Below, in pieces: positions 34,213 to 43,453 of a stretch of 64,000 bases of DNA. The notes below the pieces were generated by a model that saw nothing but the letters and a program-made list of their open reading frames with translations, searched no databases and was not told the origin of the DNA. The stretch comes from Dehalococcoidia bacterium. GTDB taxonomy: Bacteria; Chloroflexota; Dehalococcoidia; Lucifugimonadales; UBA3495. The stretch lies in assembly GCA_022827095.1 (NCBI GenBank), contig JAJDTP010000021.1, forward strand, positions 322,771 through 386,770. Reading direction: 5' to 3'. Every line of letters begins with the position of its first letter. The first letter of the stretch is position 1. The position numbers and the translations under genes are program-made.

Positions 34213-35244
34213 TCAGGGGGATTTGCGACCGACGACCCATTGGGTAGCCCAATCCAACGCCGACGGGTGTTGAAGCGCGACGTCATCGGCCGCCAAGGCT
34301 CCGCGCGCTTCGCCAAGGAGTTGGTCCATTTTATCGTTGGAGTAATCCAGGGAACCCGCCTGTTCCAGGATAGCGACGATCCGGGGCGTGTCTCCGGGTT
34401 CCAGCACGCGCTTCATGTAGATGGAGCCCAACTCGCGCTTGGCGGCGGTGTCCGAGTTTTGCAGGGCGTGGATCAGTGGAAGGCTTTTCTTCTTGTTGAG
34501 GATATTAGCGGGAGTGAAACCGTCGCTTGAGCGGCCCCAAAGGTCGGATATATCCTCCCGCACCTGGCGAGCCATGCCCAGCTTCTTGCCCCATTGCTCC
34601 AGAGCGTCGGCGGTGTCTGGCAAGGCTCCCGCGGCCAGAGCTCCCAGGCGCGCCGAGCACCCGGTCAGTGCGCCGGACTTTCTCCCGATCATGTCCATGT
34701 AGTCCGTTTCGGAAACCATGATCTGGTCCTGATAGGTCAAGTCCATGTACTGCCCTTCGCACAGGGTGAGACAGGCTCGATCCAACGCCTGGAGTCCAGC
34801 CAGAACGAGTTCAGCATCCGCTCCGGCTTCAGACATGCGCATCAACACGGAGCGGGCCAGGGCATGCAGTCCATCGCCGGCGTTAATGGCCTGGGAGGGA
34901 CCCCAAACCCACCAGATGCTGGGACGGTCGTTGTCCTGGTCGATGCGGCCGGCCTGGACGTCGTTGTGCACGAGCACGAAATTGTACGCCAATTCGACAG
35001 CGGCGGCGGCAGTGACCGCCTCGTCGTGCTTGCCGGAAACCGCGTCGGCAGATGCCATCGCGAGGACGCCGCAGTGGTGCAGGGTAGTCAGCGAGTCATC
35101 GGCCGGGTTGCCGCGCTCGTCCACCCAACCCAGATGATAACGGAGAAGGTCGTAGACCATGCCCTGCCGGCCGTCGAACGCGGATCGCAGTTCGGCGTGC
35201 ACGTCGGCCCGGTAGCTATCGTATGTTTCCGCCGTTGCGATCAC
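34213..35244 (-). CDS. Polyprenyl diphosphate synthase family protein with a degenerate first Asp-rich motif
   Basis: A 343-residue all-alpha isoprenoid synthase homologue. ELAYNFVLVHNDVQAGR occupies the place of the first aspartate-rich motif (DDxxD), but reads NDVQA at 94-98, losing two acidic residues; the Asp cluster IDQDNDRP follows. WGPSQAINAGDGLHALA is conserved, and the second motif is near normal (EDISD, 230-234). It may still use Asp95/Asp103-105, or have lost chain elongation. GTG start. Between tsaC and pgk. Confidence 0.8.
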   Translation of the reverse strand: MIATAETYDSYRADVHAELRSAFDGRQGMVYDLLRYHLGWVDERGNPADDSLTTLHHCGVLAMASADAVSGKHDEAVTAAAAVELAYNFVLVHNDVQAGRIDQDNDRPSIWWVWGPSQAINAGDGLHALARSVLMRMSEAGADAELVLAGLQALDRACLTLCEGQYMDLTYQDQIMVSETDYMDMIGRKSGALTGCSARLGALAAGALPDTADALEQWGKKLGMARQVREDISDLWGRSSDGFTPANILNKKKSLPLIHALQNSDTAAKRELGSIYMKRVLEPGDTPRIVAILEQAGSLDYSNDKMDQLLGEARGALAADDVALQHPSALDWATQWVVGRKSP

Positions 35245-35252
35245 CGACCTCG

Positions 35253-35882
35253 CTAATCGACCGGCCCGACCGTTTCAAGGGTTGCCAGCACACGCTCATA
35301 GGGCAACACACCCTCGCGGAGAAGACTGATACCGTCGGAGGATACCGCCACGATGGTGCTGGCGCCACCGACGGGTTTGGGGCCGGACACAATGATACCA
35401 TCTACCCGAGGGGCCAGGACGCGGCGCAGTTCGTCCGGGTCGGTTATGTCCGGTTCGCCGCTGCGATTGGCGCTGGTGCCGGTGATGGGCCGACCCAGGG
35501 CAGTAGCGAGAGCGAGCGGCACGGGATGATCAGGCATGCGCACGGCGACGGTGTCCCGGCCGGCGGTCAGGCGCTCCGGCAAGCCGGGGATCGCGGGCAG
35601 AACCATGGTCAACGAACCGGGCCAGTAGGCTTCGGCCAAGCGTCCCGCCAGCAACTCGGCCTCCGGTGAGACACTGACCACCTGGAGCGCCTGCTCCCAG
35701 CCGGAAACCAGCACGGGCAGGGGCATATCCGCAGGGCGGCCCTTGGCAGCGTAGACGCGGTCCAGTGCGTCAGGGCTCAAAGCGTCCGCCGCCAAACCGT
35801 AGAGCGTGTCGGTCGGAATGGCGAGGACACCACCCTGGGCGAGGGTTTCAGCGGCGCGGTTGATTTCGGTTTGGAAATTCAA
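35253..35882 (-). CDS. tsaC: L-threonylcarbamoyladenylate synthase (Sua5/YrdC/TsaC family)
   Basis: A 209-residue protein forming threonylcarbamoyl-AMP for the t6A37 modification of tRNAs reading ANN codons. GGVLAIPTDTLYGLAADAL, VYAAKGRPADMPLPVLV, SLTMVLPAIPG, VRMPDHPVPLALATALG and TGTSANRSGEPD are the conserved blocks. TTG start without a clear ribosome site. First gene of the long leftward tRNA/glycolysis run. Confidence 0.92.
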   Translation of the reverse strand: MNFQTEINRAAETLAQGGVLAIPTDTLYGLAADALSPDALDRVYAAKGRPADMPLPVLVSGWEQALQVVSVSPEAELLAGRLAEAYWPGSLTMVLPAIPGLPERLTAGRDTVAVRMPDHPVPLALATALGRPITGTSANRSGEPDITDPDELRRVLAPRVDGIIVSGPKPVGGASTIVAVSSDGISLLREGVLPYERVLATLETVGPVD

Positions 35883-36010
35883 TGGGAAAAGAGTAAATGA
35901 CGGAGCGAGAGATCAAACCTCGCAAAGGGTAGCGAATTGCAGGAACAACCTGCTTGAAAATCGGTAGCGACGACCTCGGATGCTTTCCTCGATCCTTACC
36001 ATCCGCCCGA

Positions 36011-36715
36011 TCACGAATCGCCGGCGATGTCGCAGCCCAAGAACTGGCGACCAACCTGATGGGCAGCAGTCATCACGGAATAGCTGCCGGCCGCCGGGTC
36101 GAGCACGACGTCTCCGGGGTCGGTGACCGCCTCGATCAGGCGCGCCTGAAGGTTTACAGGCTTGGGATGAACGTTCCCGATCCGCTCTACCTTTTCGGTC
36201 ACCACGTCAGGAATGTCGTGCCGATGCCAGACTCCCTTGGCGCGCTTGGGCGGTTTCTGCAGGATGAGGAGGTATTCACCTACACGCCGGGTGCGGTATC
36301 CCATTCCCATCTTCGCTTTGTTCCAGGTAACGAGATCGACCACCTCCAACCCCCATTGCTCCATCCAGAGACCAACGCCCGTGCACAGATGGAACTTGTC
36401 GATCCAGAGGAACAGGTGACCAGACGGGATCAATACCGTTGCGATGCCAGCGATGAATTCGCCGATGGTCTCCTCACTCATCTGAGGCAGCGATGACCTG
36501 GCACGTCCCCGGCTAACCCCTTCATTGCCGTACTGCATTTTGTCCAGGATCCCTCGATATTGAGGGTCGAAGATGCACAACGGGACAGTTTCCGCGTCCA
36601 GCGCTGCGAGCAAGTCCAAACCGTCGAATTGATTGCGCTGGTTCAACGGCAATGGCCATTGGACGATTTCTGCCCCGCCGAAGCGTGGTGTTCGGGTTGT
36701 CGCGAATACGGTCAT
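36011..36715 (-). CDS. Orphan DNA methyltransferase (beta-class order)
   Basis: A 234-residue SAM-dependent DNA amino-methyltransferase. Motif IV is DPQY (50-53), a variant of DPPY, and motif I comes near the C-terminus as LDPAAGSYS (205-213), so the motif order is the circularly permuted beta class. There is no restriction enzyme or target-recognition gene beside it, so it is either a regulatory orphan or of phage origin. It is divergent from guaA. Confidence 0.82.
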   Translation of the reverse strand: MTVFATTRTPRFGGAEIVQWPLPLNQRNQFDGLDLLAALDAETVPLCIFDPQYRGILDKMQYGNEGVSRGRARSSLPQMSEETIGEFIAGIATVLIPSGHLFLWIDKFHLCTGVGLWMEQWGLEVVDLVTWNKAKMGMGYRTRRVGEYLLILQKPPKRAKGVWHRHDIPDVVTEKVERIGNVHPKPVNLQARLIEAVTDPGDVVLDPAAGSYSVMTAAHQVGRQFLGCDIAGDS

Positions 36716-36845
36716 AATGTCCGCAGGATAATCCTTGGATCTGCGCCCATCATTCTAACAGGCGTGCGCGGGCGAGCAGTGGTCGAGTCCGGCGCTCGCT
36801 ATGCTAATATATCCTCCGATTCCCACAGACGGCGGCGGGGAGTTT

Positions 36846-38399
36846 ATGAGCAGCACAGCGCAGCCAGACGCCATTGCGGTCATCGATTTTGGCTCCCAAT
36901 ATACGCATCTGATCGCCAGACGGGTGCGTGAGCTGGAAGTGTACTCGGAGATCATACCGGCCACCGCCGGGCGTGATCGGATTGGGCATCTGAACGTTAA
37001 AGGGATCATCCTGTCCGGCGGCCCGGCGAGCGTGTACGACGAGGGGGCGCCGACCATCGCAGACTGGGTGCTCAATTCCCGCGTCCCGGTGCTGGGGATC
37101 TGTTACGGCATGCAGGCGCTGGTCCATCAACTGGGCGGCAAGGTAACGCCGGGGGACGCGCGGGAATACGGACACGCTGATCTGCAATTAGGCAGACGGC
37201 CCGACAGGCTCCTGGCCGGGCTCGGCGCTTCGGCTCCAGTATGGATGAGCCACGGGGACCGGGTGGAAAGCCTGCCGGAAGGTATGGCCACGCTGGCGCG
37301 CACCGAGAACAGCGATTGCGCCGCGGTGTCCGATGGACGACGTTGGTTCGGCCTGCAGTTTCACCCCGAGGTGCAGCACACCCCGGACGGCATGACCATC
37401 CTGCATAACTTCGTACGCGAGATCTGCAGCTGTTCCGGCTCGTGGACGCCGGGCAATTTCGTGTCGGACACGGTGGCGCGGGTCCGGGAGAAGGTGGGCG
37501 CCGACCGGGTGATCTGCGGGCTCAGCGGAGGCGTGGACTCCTCGGTGGCGGCGGCGTTGCTGCACCAGGCAATCGGACCGCAGTTGACCTGCATTTTCGT
37601 GAACAACGGCCTGCTCCGGCACGGAGAAGCGGAACAGGTGCAGCAGACCTTCCACGAGAACATGGGCATGGACCTGCGCTACGTGGATGCCTCGGACCGC
37701 TTCCTGAACGGGTTGCGGGACGTGATCGACCCGGAAACGAAGCGCAAGACCATCGGCAACGAGTTCATCCGGGTTTTTGAGGACGCGGCGGCCGAGATCG
37801 AAAACGTGCGCTGGCTGGCCCAAGGCACGCTATATCCCGACGTGATCGAAAGCGAAACCCCGGAAAACCGGGCCTCGGCACGGATCAAAACGCACCACAA
37901 CGTTGGCGGCCTGCCGGAGCGAATGAACTTCGGGTTGGTTGAGCCACTGCGCTACCTGTTCAAGGATGAGGTGCGCTCCGTAGGCTTGGAACTGGGCTTG
38001 CCGGAAGAAATCATCTACCGCCAGCCCTTCCCGGGGCCGGGCCTGGCGATACGGATCATCGGCGAGGTCACCCCGGAACGAGTTGAGTTGTTGCGCGACT
38101 GCGATCGAGTCGTGCTGGAAGAGATCCAGGAAGCGGGTTTATACCGGGACATCTGGCAGAGCTTCGCCGTGTTGACCGACAACCGAACCGTGGGCGTGAT
38201 GGGCGATTACCGCACGTACGGGTACGCGTGCGCCATCCGCGCCGTCAACTCCGAGGACGCGATGACCGCGGACTGGGTAAGGTTGCCGTACGACGTGCTG
38301 GCCCGGATCAGCAACCGTATCGTGAACGAAGTCGACGGTGTCAACCGCGTGGTCTACGACATCACCAGCAAACCCCCGGGAACCATCGAGTGGGAGTAG
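36846..38399 (+). CDS. guaA: GMP synthase (glutamine-hydrolysing)
   Basis: A 517-residue two-domain enzyme that aminates XMP to GMP. The class I amidotransferase domain has [27 protein letters not shown] and the nucleophile in [15 protein letters not shown]; the ATP pyrophosphatase domain has [17 protein letters not shown], and [15 protein letters not shown] plus [13 protein letters not shown] end the protein. GGGGAG precedes ATG 36846; a longer frame from 36801 lacks one. First gene of the purine cluster. Confidence 0.97.
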   Translation: MSSTAQPDAIAVIDFGSQYTHLIARRVRELEVYSEIIPATAGRDRIGHLNVKGIILSGGPASVYDEGAPTIADWVLNSRVPVLGICYGMQALVHQLGGKVTPGDAREYGHADLQLGRRPDRLLAGLGASAPVWMSHGDRVESLPEGMATLARTENSDCAAVSDGRRWFGLQFHPEVQHTPDGMTILHNFVREICSCSGSWTPGNFVSDTVARVREKVGADRVICGLSGGVDSSVAAALLHQAIGPQLTCIFVNNGLLRHGEAEQVQQTFHENMGMDLRYVDASDRFLNGLRDVIDPETKRKTIGNEFIRVFEDAAAEIENVRWLAQGTLYPDVIESETPENRASARIKTHHNVGGLPERMNFGLVEPLRYLFKDEVRSVGLELGLPEEIIYRQPFPGPGLAIRIIGEVTPERVELLRDCDRVVLEEIQEAGLYRDIWQSFAVLTDNRTVGVMGDYRTYGYACAIRAVNSEDAMTADWVRLPYDVLARISNRIVNEVDGVNRVVYDITSKPPGTIEWE

Positions 38400-38405
38400 C
38401 CGGCG

Positions 38406-39707
38406 ATGCGCATCCTGGTAGTCGGTTCCGGGGGTAGGGAGCATGCCCTGGCCTGGCGGTTGGCACGCTCACCGAAGGTGACAGAATTATTCGCGGCGCC
38501 CGGCAACTCGGGCACCGCTACTCTTGCCACCAACCTGGCCGTCGTCGAAACCGACATCGACGGATTGGTCGACGCCGCCTTGGACCAATCGATTGACCTG
38601 ATGGTGGTTGGACCTGAAATTCCCCTGTCGATGGGTCTGTACGATCGATTGACTTCGGCCGGCATACCATGCTTCGGCCCGAGCCGCTCCGCCGCCCGGC
38701 TGGAATCCAGCAAGAGCTTTGCTCGGGACGTGCTGGATGCGGCCGACGTGGCGGGTCCAGAGTACCGGGTGTTCCGGACCGCATCTGCGGCCCTTGCGTA
38801 CGCCGAGCACCGTAACCGGCCCCTGGTGGTCAAGGCGGACGGGCTCGCCGCCGGCAAGGGCGTTGCGATGTGCGCCAACCTCGAAGAAGCCAAGACCGCA
38901 ATCGCTATGTGCATGCAGGACCGGGTTTTTGGAGAGGCCGGGGAAGCGGTGGTGATCGAAGAATGGCTGCACGGCCCGGAAGTGAGCGTGTTTGGGTTCA
39001 CCGACGGGGAGAACCTGTCGCCCGTGGTTGCCGCGTCCGATTACAAGCGCGTGGGAGAAGGCGACACCGGGCCCAACACCGGCGGTATGGGCAGCTACGG
39101 ACCGCCGGCGTTCTGGGACGAGACCATCGCCGAGCGGATCCGTTGCGAAATCATGCTGCCGGTGATCCGGGAAATGGCGTCGCGCGGAGCGCCCTACCGG
39201 GGAGCGCTCTATTGCGGGCTGATGCTCACCGACGATGGGCCACGGGTGCTGGAATTCAATTGCCGGTTCGGAGACCCGGAAACGCAAGCGATCATGCCCC
39301 GGCTGATGAGCGACCCCGTGGAGGCGATGATGGCCTGCGCGACGGGCAGCTTGACCGATATCGATCCCGTGGCATGGTCGAACCGCCCGGCGGTGGCGGT
39401 GGTTATGGTTTCAAATGGATACCCGGGTTCGTACGAGACCGGGCTGGAGATCCACGGGTTGGACGACAATAGCAGCCACGGCGCAGACAGCCTGGTGTTC
39501 CACGCCGGGGTCCAGGACGCCGAGGATGGAGGCGGACGGTTGCTGACTTCGGGCGGGCGAGTGCTGGCGTGCGTCGGCATAGGCGATGACGTCGAGCAGG
39601 CTCGAGATCACGCCTATCGGCGCGCTTCGGAAATCAGTTTCGACGGCGCTTACTACCGACGGGATATCGCTGACCTGCGGTCTGCGCAGACGGCCCCGGC
39701 CCGATAA
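38406..39707 (+). CDS. purD: Phosphoribosylamine--glycine ligase
   Basis: A 433-residue ATP-grasp enzyme joining phosphoribosylamine and glycine. MRILVVGSGGREHALAWRL, VVKADGLAAGKGV, VIEEWLHGPEVSVFGF, NTGGMGSYGPPAF and LEFNCRFGDPETQAIMPRL are the standard blocks. It starts 6 bases after the guaA stop, so it is in the same operon. Confidence 0.97.
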   Translation: MRILVVGSGGREHALAWRLARSPKVTELFAAPGNSGTATLATNLAVVETDIDGLVDAALDQSIDLMVVGPEIPLSMGLYDRLTSAGIPCFGPSRSAARLESSKSFARDVLDAADVAGPEYRVFRTASAALAYAEHRNRPLVVKADGLAAGKGVAMCANLEEAKTAIAMCMQDRVFGEAGEAVVIEEWLHGPEVSVFGFTDGENLSPVVAASDYKRVGEGDTGPNTGGMGSYGPPAFWDETIAERIRCEIMLPVIREMASRGAPYRGALYCGLMLTDDGPRVLEFNCRFGDPETQAIMPRLMSDPVEAMMACATGSLTDIDPVAWSNRPAVAVVMVSNGYPGSYETGLEIHGLDDNSSHGADSLVFHAGVQDAEDGGGRLLTSGGRVLACVGIGDDVEQARDHAYRRASEISFDGAYYRRDIADLRSAQTAPAR

Positions 39708-39727
39708 TCGGCACCCCGCTACCTCCA

Positions 39728-40318
39728 ATGGCGAACACTACGTCAGCGCAAGATTGGCCGTCCTTGGCGGAGTCCTTTCACCGCGCAGAGCAGGGCGGTA
39801 ATCTGGATGCCTATCGCCGCCGCCGTTGGGGCAATGACGGGCGCGCCGATTGGCTTGAACAGGACTACCTGCCCGAACTCACCGAGACGGAGGCGCTGGC
39901 GCTGTACCGCGGCGCCGGAGGCAGACAGGCCAAGCGTTTTGGCAGCAACCCCATCGCCGACGTGAGAGACTCCATGGATTTCCTGCTGTACGACACCATC
40001 AAACTGGAAAACCGGTTCGAGGAGTGCGCCGCTGAAACGGGCGGCTTCGGCCTAGCGGGCGCGGGCAAAGAATGGCCGTCGTATCTGCTGACGCTGCGGG
40101 AACCGACACTTTTCGCACCGTGGAGTCCGCATACCGACCGCACGCTGCGTCGCCTGGGAATGCTTCCGCCGGGGCTCCGGGCGGGACACCCTGGGCTGTG
40201 CTACATCGACCTCCTGGATACGATGGCCACACTGGCGTTTCGATTGCACCTACCTGACTTTCGCGGCGTCGATGAGTTCTGTTACCTTAACGGCCGGCAA
40301 AAACGGGCCACAAGCTGA
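39728..40318 (+). CDS. Hypothetical protein in the purine cluster
   Basis: A soluble 196-residue protein that I do not recognise. Two segments stand out: RAEQGGNLDAYRRRRWGNDG with EQDYLPELTETEALALYRGAGG, and APWSPHTDRTLRRLGMLPPG. There is no signal peptide or membrane segment. It begins 20 bases after purD and precedes another unknown and purE, so it is likely part of the purine operon, but it is not a known pathway enzyme. Confidence 0.7.
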   Translation: MANTTSAQDWPSLAESFHRAEQGGNLDAYRRRRWGNDGRADWLEQDYLPELTETEALALYRGAGGRQAKRFGSNPIADVRDSMDFLLYDTIKLENRFEECAAETGGFGLAGAGKEWPSYLLTLREPTLFAPWSPHTDRTLRRLGMLPPGLRAGHPGLCYIDLLDTMATLAFRLHLPDFRGVDEFCYLNGRQKRATS

Positions 40319-40366
40319 TCAAAACCGGCGAGCCCGCACGTAGAGCACGCAACGGAGGACTTATCA

Positions 40367-40798
40367 ATGCCCTGGCTGGATGACCTGAAACGACTGCGCG
40401 TCCGCGTGGACAACGAGGGTTACGGCAAGCAGATGGCGGACGCTGCCGAGCGGCGCACGCTCCTTGAGCGATTCGCGGCGGACTTGGCCGTGGAAGGCAT
40501 GATGGGCGAAATGAACGACATCCTGCTGGACGGTGGCGCTCGCTTATTGGTGGACCGGTCCTGGCAGTACGATTTCGATGATGACGAGGACGGAGCCGGC
40601 GACGACGAACTGGCCGACGAGATCGTCTACACCCTGTACTGGCACGATGGGGAGCCGGTGGAGATCGAGGTGCGGGTCGGGATCGACGACGAGGACGCCG
40701 GCTACGTGATCGTGGAAGACGAGGAAGTGGACGACGATACCGAGTCGATCCAGAAAGCTCTTATCGACGCTTTCCGGGACATCGCGGACATGGACTGA
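40367..40798 (+). CDS. Acidic hypothetical protein upstream of purE
   Basis: A 143-residue, very acidic soluble protein with Asp/Glu runs such as YDFDDDEDGAGDDELADEIV. The N-terminal part, LKRLRVRVDNEGYGKQMADA, is basic. No known domain recognised. GGAGG lies 8 bases before ATG. It sits between an unknown gene and purE on the same strand; a protein-binding or adaptor role is only a guess from its charge pattern. Confidence 0.7.
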   Translation: MPWLDDLKRLRVRVDNEGYGKQMADAAERRTLLERFAADLAVEGMMGEMNDILLDGGARLLVDRSWQYDFDDDEDGAGDDELADEIVYTLYWHDGEPVEIEVRVGIDDEDAGYVIVEDEEVDDDTESIQKALIDAFRDIADMD

Positions 40799-40846
40799 CC
40801 AGCGCCGCGAACCTCGGCCTGACAACCAAGCAAAAGGAGCAAAACC

Positions 40847-41305
40847 TTGCCACTGGTAGGAGTCATTATGGGCAGCGCCTCCGATGAAGAGGCGGTCCAA
40901 CCGACCATCAACACCCTGGAATCGCTGGGAGTGGACTACGAAGTCCGCGTCATGTCGGCCCACCGCACCCCCGAGCGGGTCCACGAATACGCATCGACGG
41001 CCCGGGAGCGCGGCATCGAAGTGATCATCGCGGCGGCGGGAGGATCCGCGGCCCTGGGCGGCGCGCTGGCCGCGCAGACCACCTTGCCCGTCATTGGAAT
41101 ACCGCTGACCTCCAGCGAGCTCAACGGTTGGGACGCGCTGCTGTCCACGGCGCAGATGCCGCCCGGCATACCGGTGGCGGCGATGGCCGTCGGCGGATGG
41201 GGCGCGAGAAACGCCGCGTACTACGCCGCCCAGATCCTGGGTATCAAGCACGACGATATCCGCGACGCCGTCGAGCGTTACCGGCAGTCCCTGCGTGAAC
41301 GCTAG
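40847..41305 (+). CDS. purE: 5-(carboxyamino)imidazole ribonucleotide mutase
   Basis: A 152-residue class I PurE that moves the carboxylate of N5-CAIR to C4. [60 protein letters not shown] and [14 protein letters not shown] are the family blocks. TTG start after AAGGAG. Its partner purK is not in this window. The next gene overlaps its 3' end by 11 bases. Confidence 0.96.
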   Translation: MPLVGVIMGSASDEEAVQPTINTLESLGVDYEVRVMSAHRTPERVHEYASTARERGIEVIIAAAGGSAALGGALAAQTTLPVIGIPLTSSELNGWDALLSTAQMPPGIPVAAMAVGGWGARNAAYYAAQILGIKHDDIRDAVERYRQSLRER

Positions 41306-41990
41306 AATCTCCGCAACGGACCGCCGCAAGCCGGCGGTCCTCACGGATTTCGACGATACCGCCGCGGCCCAGAACGTGGCGGAATTGTTGTTGCACGAGT
41401 TCGGCCACCCGTCGTGGACCGATGTACGGGAACGGTTCCGGGCTGGTGAACTGTCGCTGAAGGACTACCAGGAAGCGACTTTCCTGCGGATGCGGGCGGA
41501 CAAGGACGCCATGCAGTCCTACGTGCGCGCCCACGCCAACTTCCGCCCCTACTTCGCCGAGCTTTCGGCTTTCTGCCGGGCCCATTCGATCCCCATGTGC
41601 ATCATCAGCCAGGGCCTGGACTTCTACATCCAGGCGCTGTTGGACGGGTCCGGACAGTCGGAAATACCGGTGTACGCGGTGGCTACGGAATTCGACGGGC
41701 GGGGACGGGTATGCGGATACCGGTACGATTTCGCATATCCCGAGGCACCGCACCTGGGCAACAGCAAGGCCCTGATCGTGCGCCGGTTCCAGGAACAGGG
41801 CCACCACGTGTTTTTCATGGGCGACGGACGCTCGGACTTCGAGGCCGGCGAGGTGGCGGACACGGTGTTCGCCCATCGACAGATGGCGGCCATGTGCGAC
41901 GAGGCCGGCATCGAGTTCTCTCCGTTCACCGACTTCGGCCCGGTGCTGGAAGCCATCCAGCAATACATGGCTGCACTGAACGGCGGCTGA
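41295..41990 (+). CDS. HAD-IB family phosphatase (MtnX-like)
   Basis: A 231-residue HAD phosphatase. Motif I is TDFDDTA (Asp18, Asp20), motif II CIISQGLDFYI, the Lys is in GNSKALIV and motif IV is FMGDGRSDFEAGEVAD. The pattern resembles MtnX and phosphoserine-phosphatase-like enzymes. GTG start overlapping purE by 11 bases, so it is translationally linked to the purine operon, though its substrate is unknown. Confidence 0.85.
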   Translation: MNARISATDRRKPAVLTDFDDTAAAQNVAELLLHEFGHPSWTDVRERFRAGELSLKDYQEATFLRMRADKDAMQSYVRAHANFRPYFAELSAFCRAHSIPMCIISQGLDFYIQALLDGSGQSEIPVYAVATEFDGRGRVCGYRYDFAYPEAPHLGNSKALIVRRFQEQGHHVFFMGDGRSDFEAGEVADTVFAHRQMAAMCDEAGIEFSPFTDFGPVLEAIQQYMAALNGG

Positions 41991-42104
41991 TGCCGACCGA
42001 CTACCCGAGCGAGTGTTGCGTGGCGTGGCGATTGGCGAGTCGGGGACGGAAAACCGCTGTGATAAAATGTTTTCGTGTCATGGAAATCGCGCGGAGGCGA
42101 CGCA

Positions 42105-43418
42105 GTGATTGACCGTTATTCCAGGCCGGCGATGAAACAGGTCTGGTCTGATGAAAACAAGTACCGCATGTGGCTGGACGTCGAGCTGGCCGTTTGCGAG
42201 GCTTGGACCGAGGCCGGCGTCATCCCGCTGGAGGACATGGAATCGCTGCGTGGAGCAGCGTACAACCACCAGCGGATGATGGAGATTTTCGAAACGACCC
42301 GCCACGATGTCACGGCGTTTCTGCGTTCCATTACCGAAACCTTGGGCCCGGAGGGCCGCTGGCTCCATCTGGGGATGACCTCATCCGACATGCTGGATAC
42401 CGGCCAGGCCCTGCAGTTGGTGGCCGCGGCCGATTTGCTGCTTGCCGAAATTGACGCCGCCATCAAAGCCGTGGGCCAGCAGGCAGTCCTTCACAAGGAC
42501 ACGCTGATGATGGGGCGAACCCACGGCGTGCACGCGGAGCCGATGACCTTCGGGCTCAAGCTGGCCCTTTGGTGGGACGAACTGCGGCGCCAACAGGAAA
42601 GAATGGCGGCAGCGCGCGATTCGGTGCGTGTGGGCAAGATCTCCGGGGCGGTGGGAACCCATGCCACGATCCCGCCGCACATCGAGGAGCGGGTGTGCCA
42701 CCACCTGGGCCTGGACGTGGCTCCGGTATCGAACCAGGTGGTGCAACGCGACCGCCACGCCCACTTCATTACCACGGCCGCGCTGGTGGCCGCGTCCCTG
42801 GAGAAGTTCGCCACCGAGATCCGGGGGATGCAGAGGACGGAGATCCACGAAGTGGAAGAGCCCTTTGGCGCCGGTCAGACCGGATCGTCTTCCATGCCTC
42901 ACAAGCGCAACCCTGAACTGACGGAGCGCATCTGCGGGCTGGCGCGCACGATCCGCGGAAACGCGGTGCCGGCCCTCGAAAACGTCGCGCTGTGGGGAGA
43001 ACGGGACATCAGCCACTCTTCTTCCGAGCGGATCATCCTGCCCGATACCTGCCTGATGCTGGACTACATCCTGAGCATCTTCACCCATGTGGTGAGCGGC
43101 TGGCGCGTGGACACCGACCGGATGTGGCAGAATCTGGAAAGCAGCCGGGGGCTGATCTTCAGCCAACGGGTGCTGCTGGCGCTGGTCGAAGACAAAGGGC
43201 TGTCCCGCGAGACCGCGTATGACATCGTGCAGCGCAACGCCATGCGGGCGTGGGACGACGCCCAGGACTTCCGGCAGTTGCTGAAGTCGGACGCCGAGGC
43301 CGCCCAGCACCTGAGCGCGGACGAGATGGACGAGCTCTTCGACTACGGCTACTACACGCGATATATCGACGACAACTTCAAGCGCATCGGGCTGCTGCCC
43401 GTTCCCGCGCTGGCCTGA
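42105..43418 (+). CDS. purB: Adenylosuccinate lyase
   Basis: A 437-residue fumarase-superfamily enzyme cleaving SAICAR and adenylosuccinate. IDRYSRPAMKQVWSDENKYR starts the protein, GMTSSDMLDTGQALQL, MGRTHGVHAEPMTFGLKL and the signature TGSSSMPHKRNPELTERI follow. GTG 42105 with GGAGG 10 bases upstream is preferred; a longer frame from 42075 lacks support. It lies in the rightward purine cluster before purC. Confidence 0.96.
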   Translation: MIDRYSRPAMKQVWSDENKYRMWLDVELAVCEAWTEAGVIPLEDMESLRGAAYNHQRMMEIFETTRHDVTAFLRSITETLGPEGRWLHLGMTSSDMLDTGQALQLVAAADLLLAEIDAAIKAVGQQAVLHKDTLMMGRTHGVHAEPMTFGLKLALWWDELRRQQERMAAARDSVRVGKISGAVGTHATIPPHIEERVCHHLGLDVAPVSNQVVQRDRHAHFITTAALVAASLEKFATEIRGMQRTEIHEVEEPFGAGQTGSSSMPHKRNPELTERICGLARTIRGNAVPALENVALWGERDISHSSSERIILPDTCLMLDYILSIFTHVVSGWRVDTDRMWQNLESSRGLIFSQRVLLALVEDKGLSRETAYDIVQRNAMRAWDDAQDFRQLLKSDAEAAQHLSADEMDELFDYGYYTRYIDDNFKRIGLLPVPALA

Positions 43419-43453
43419 CACACACTTTGCGACCGGCTCAATCCGGTCCCTGA

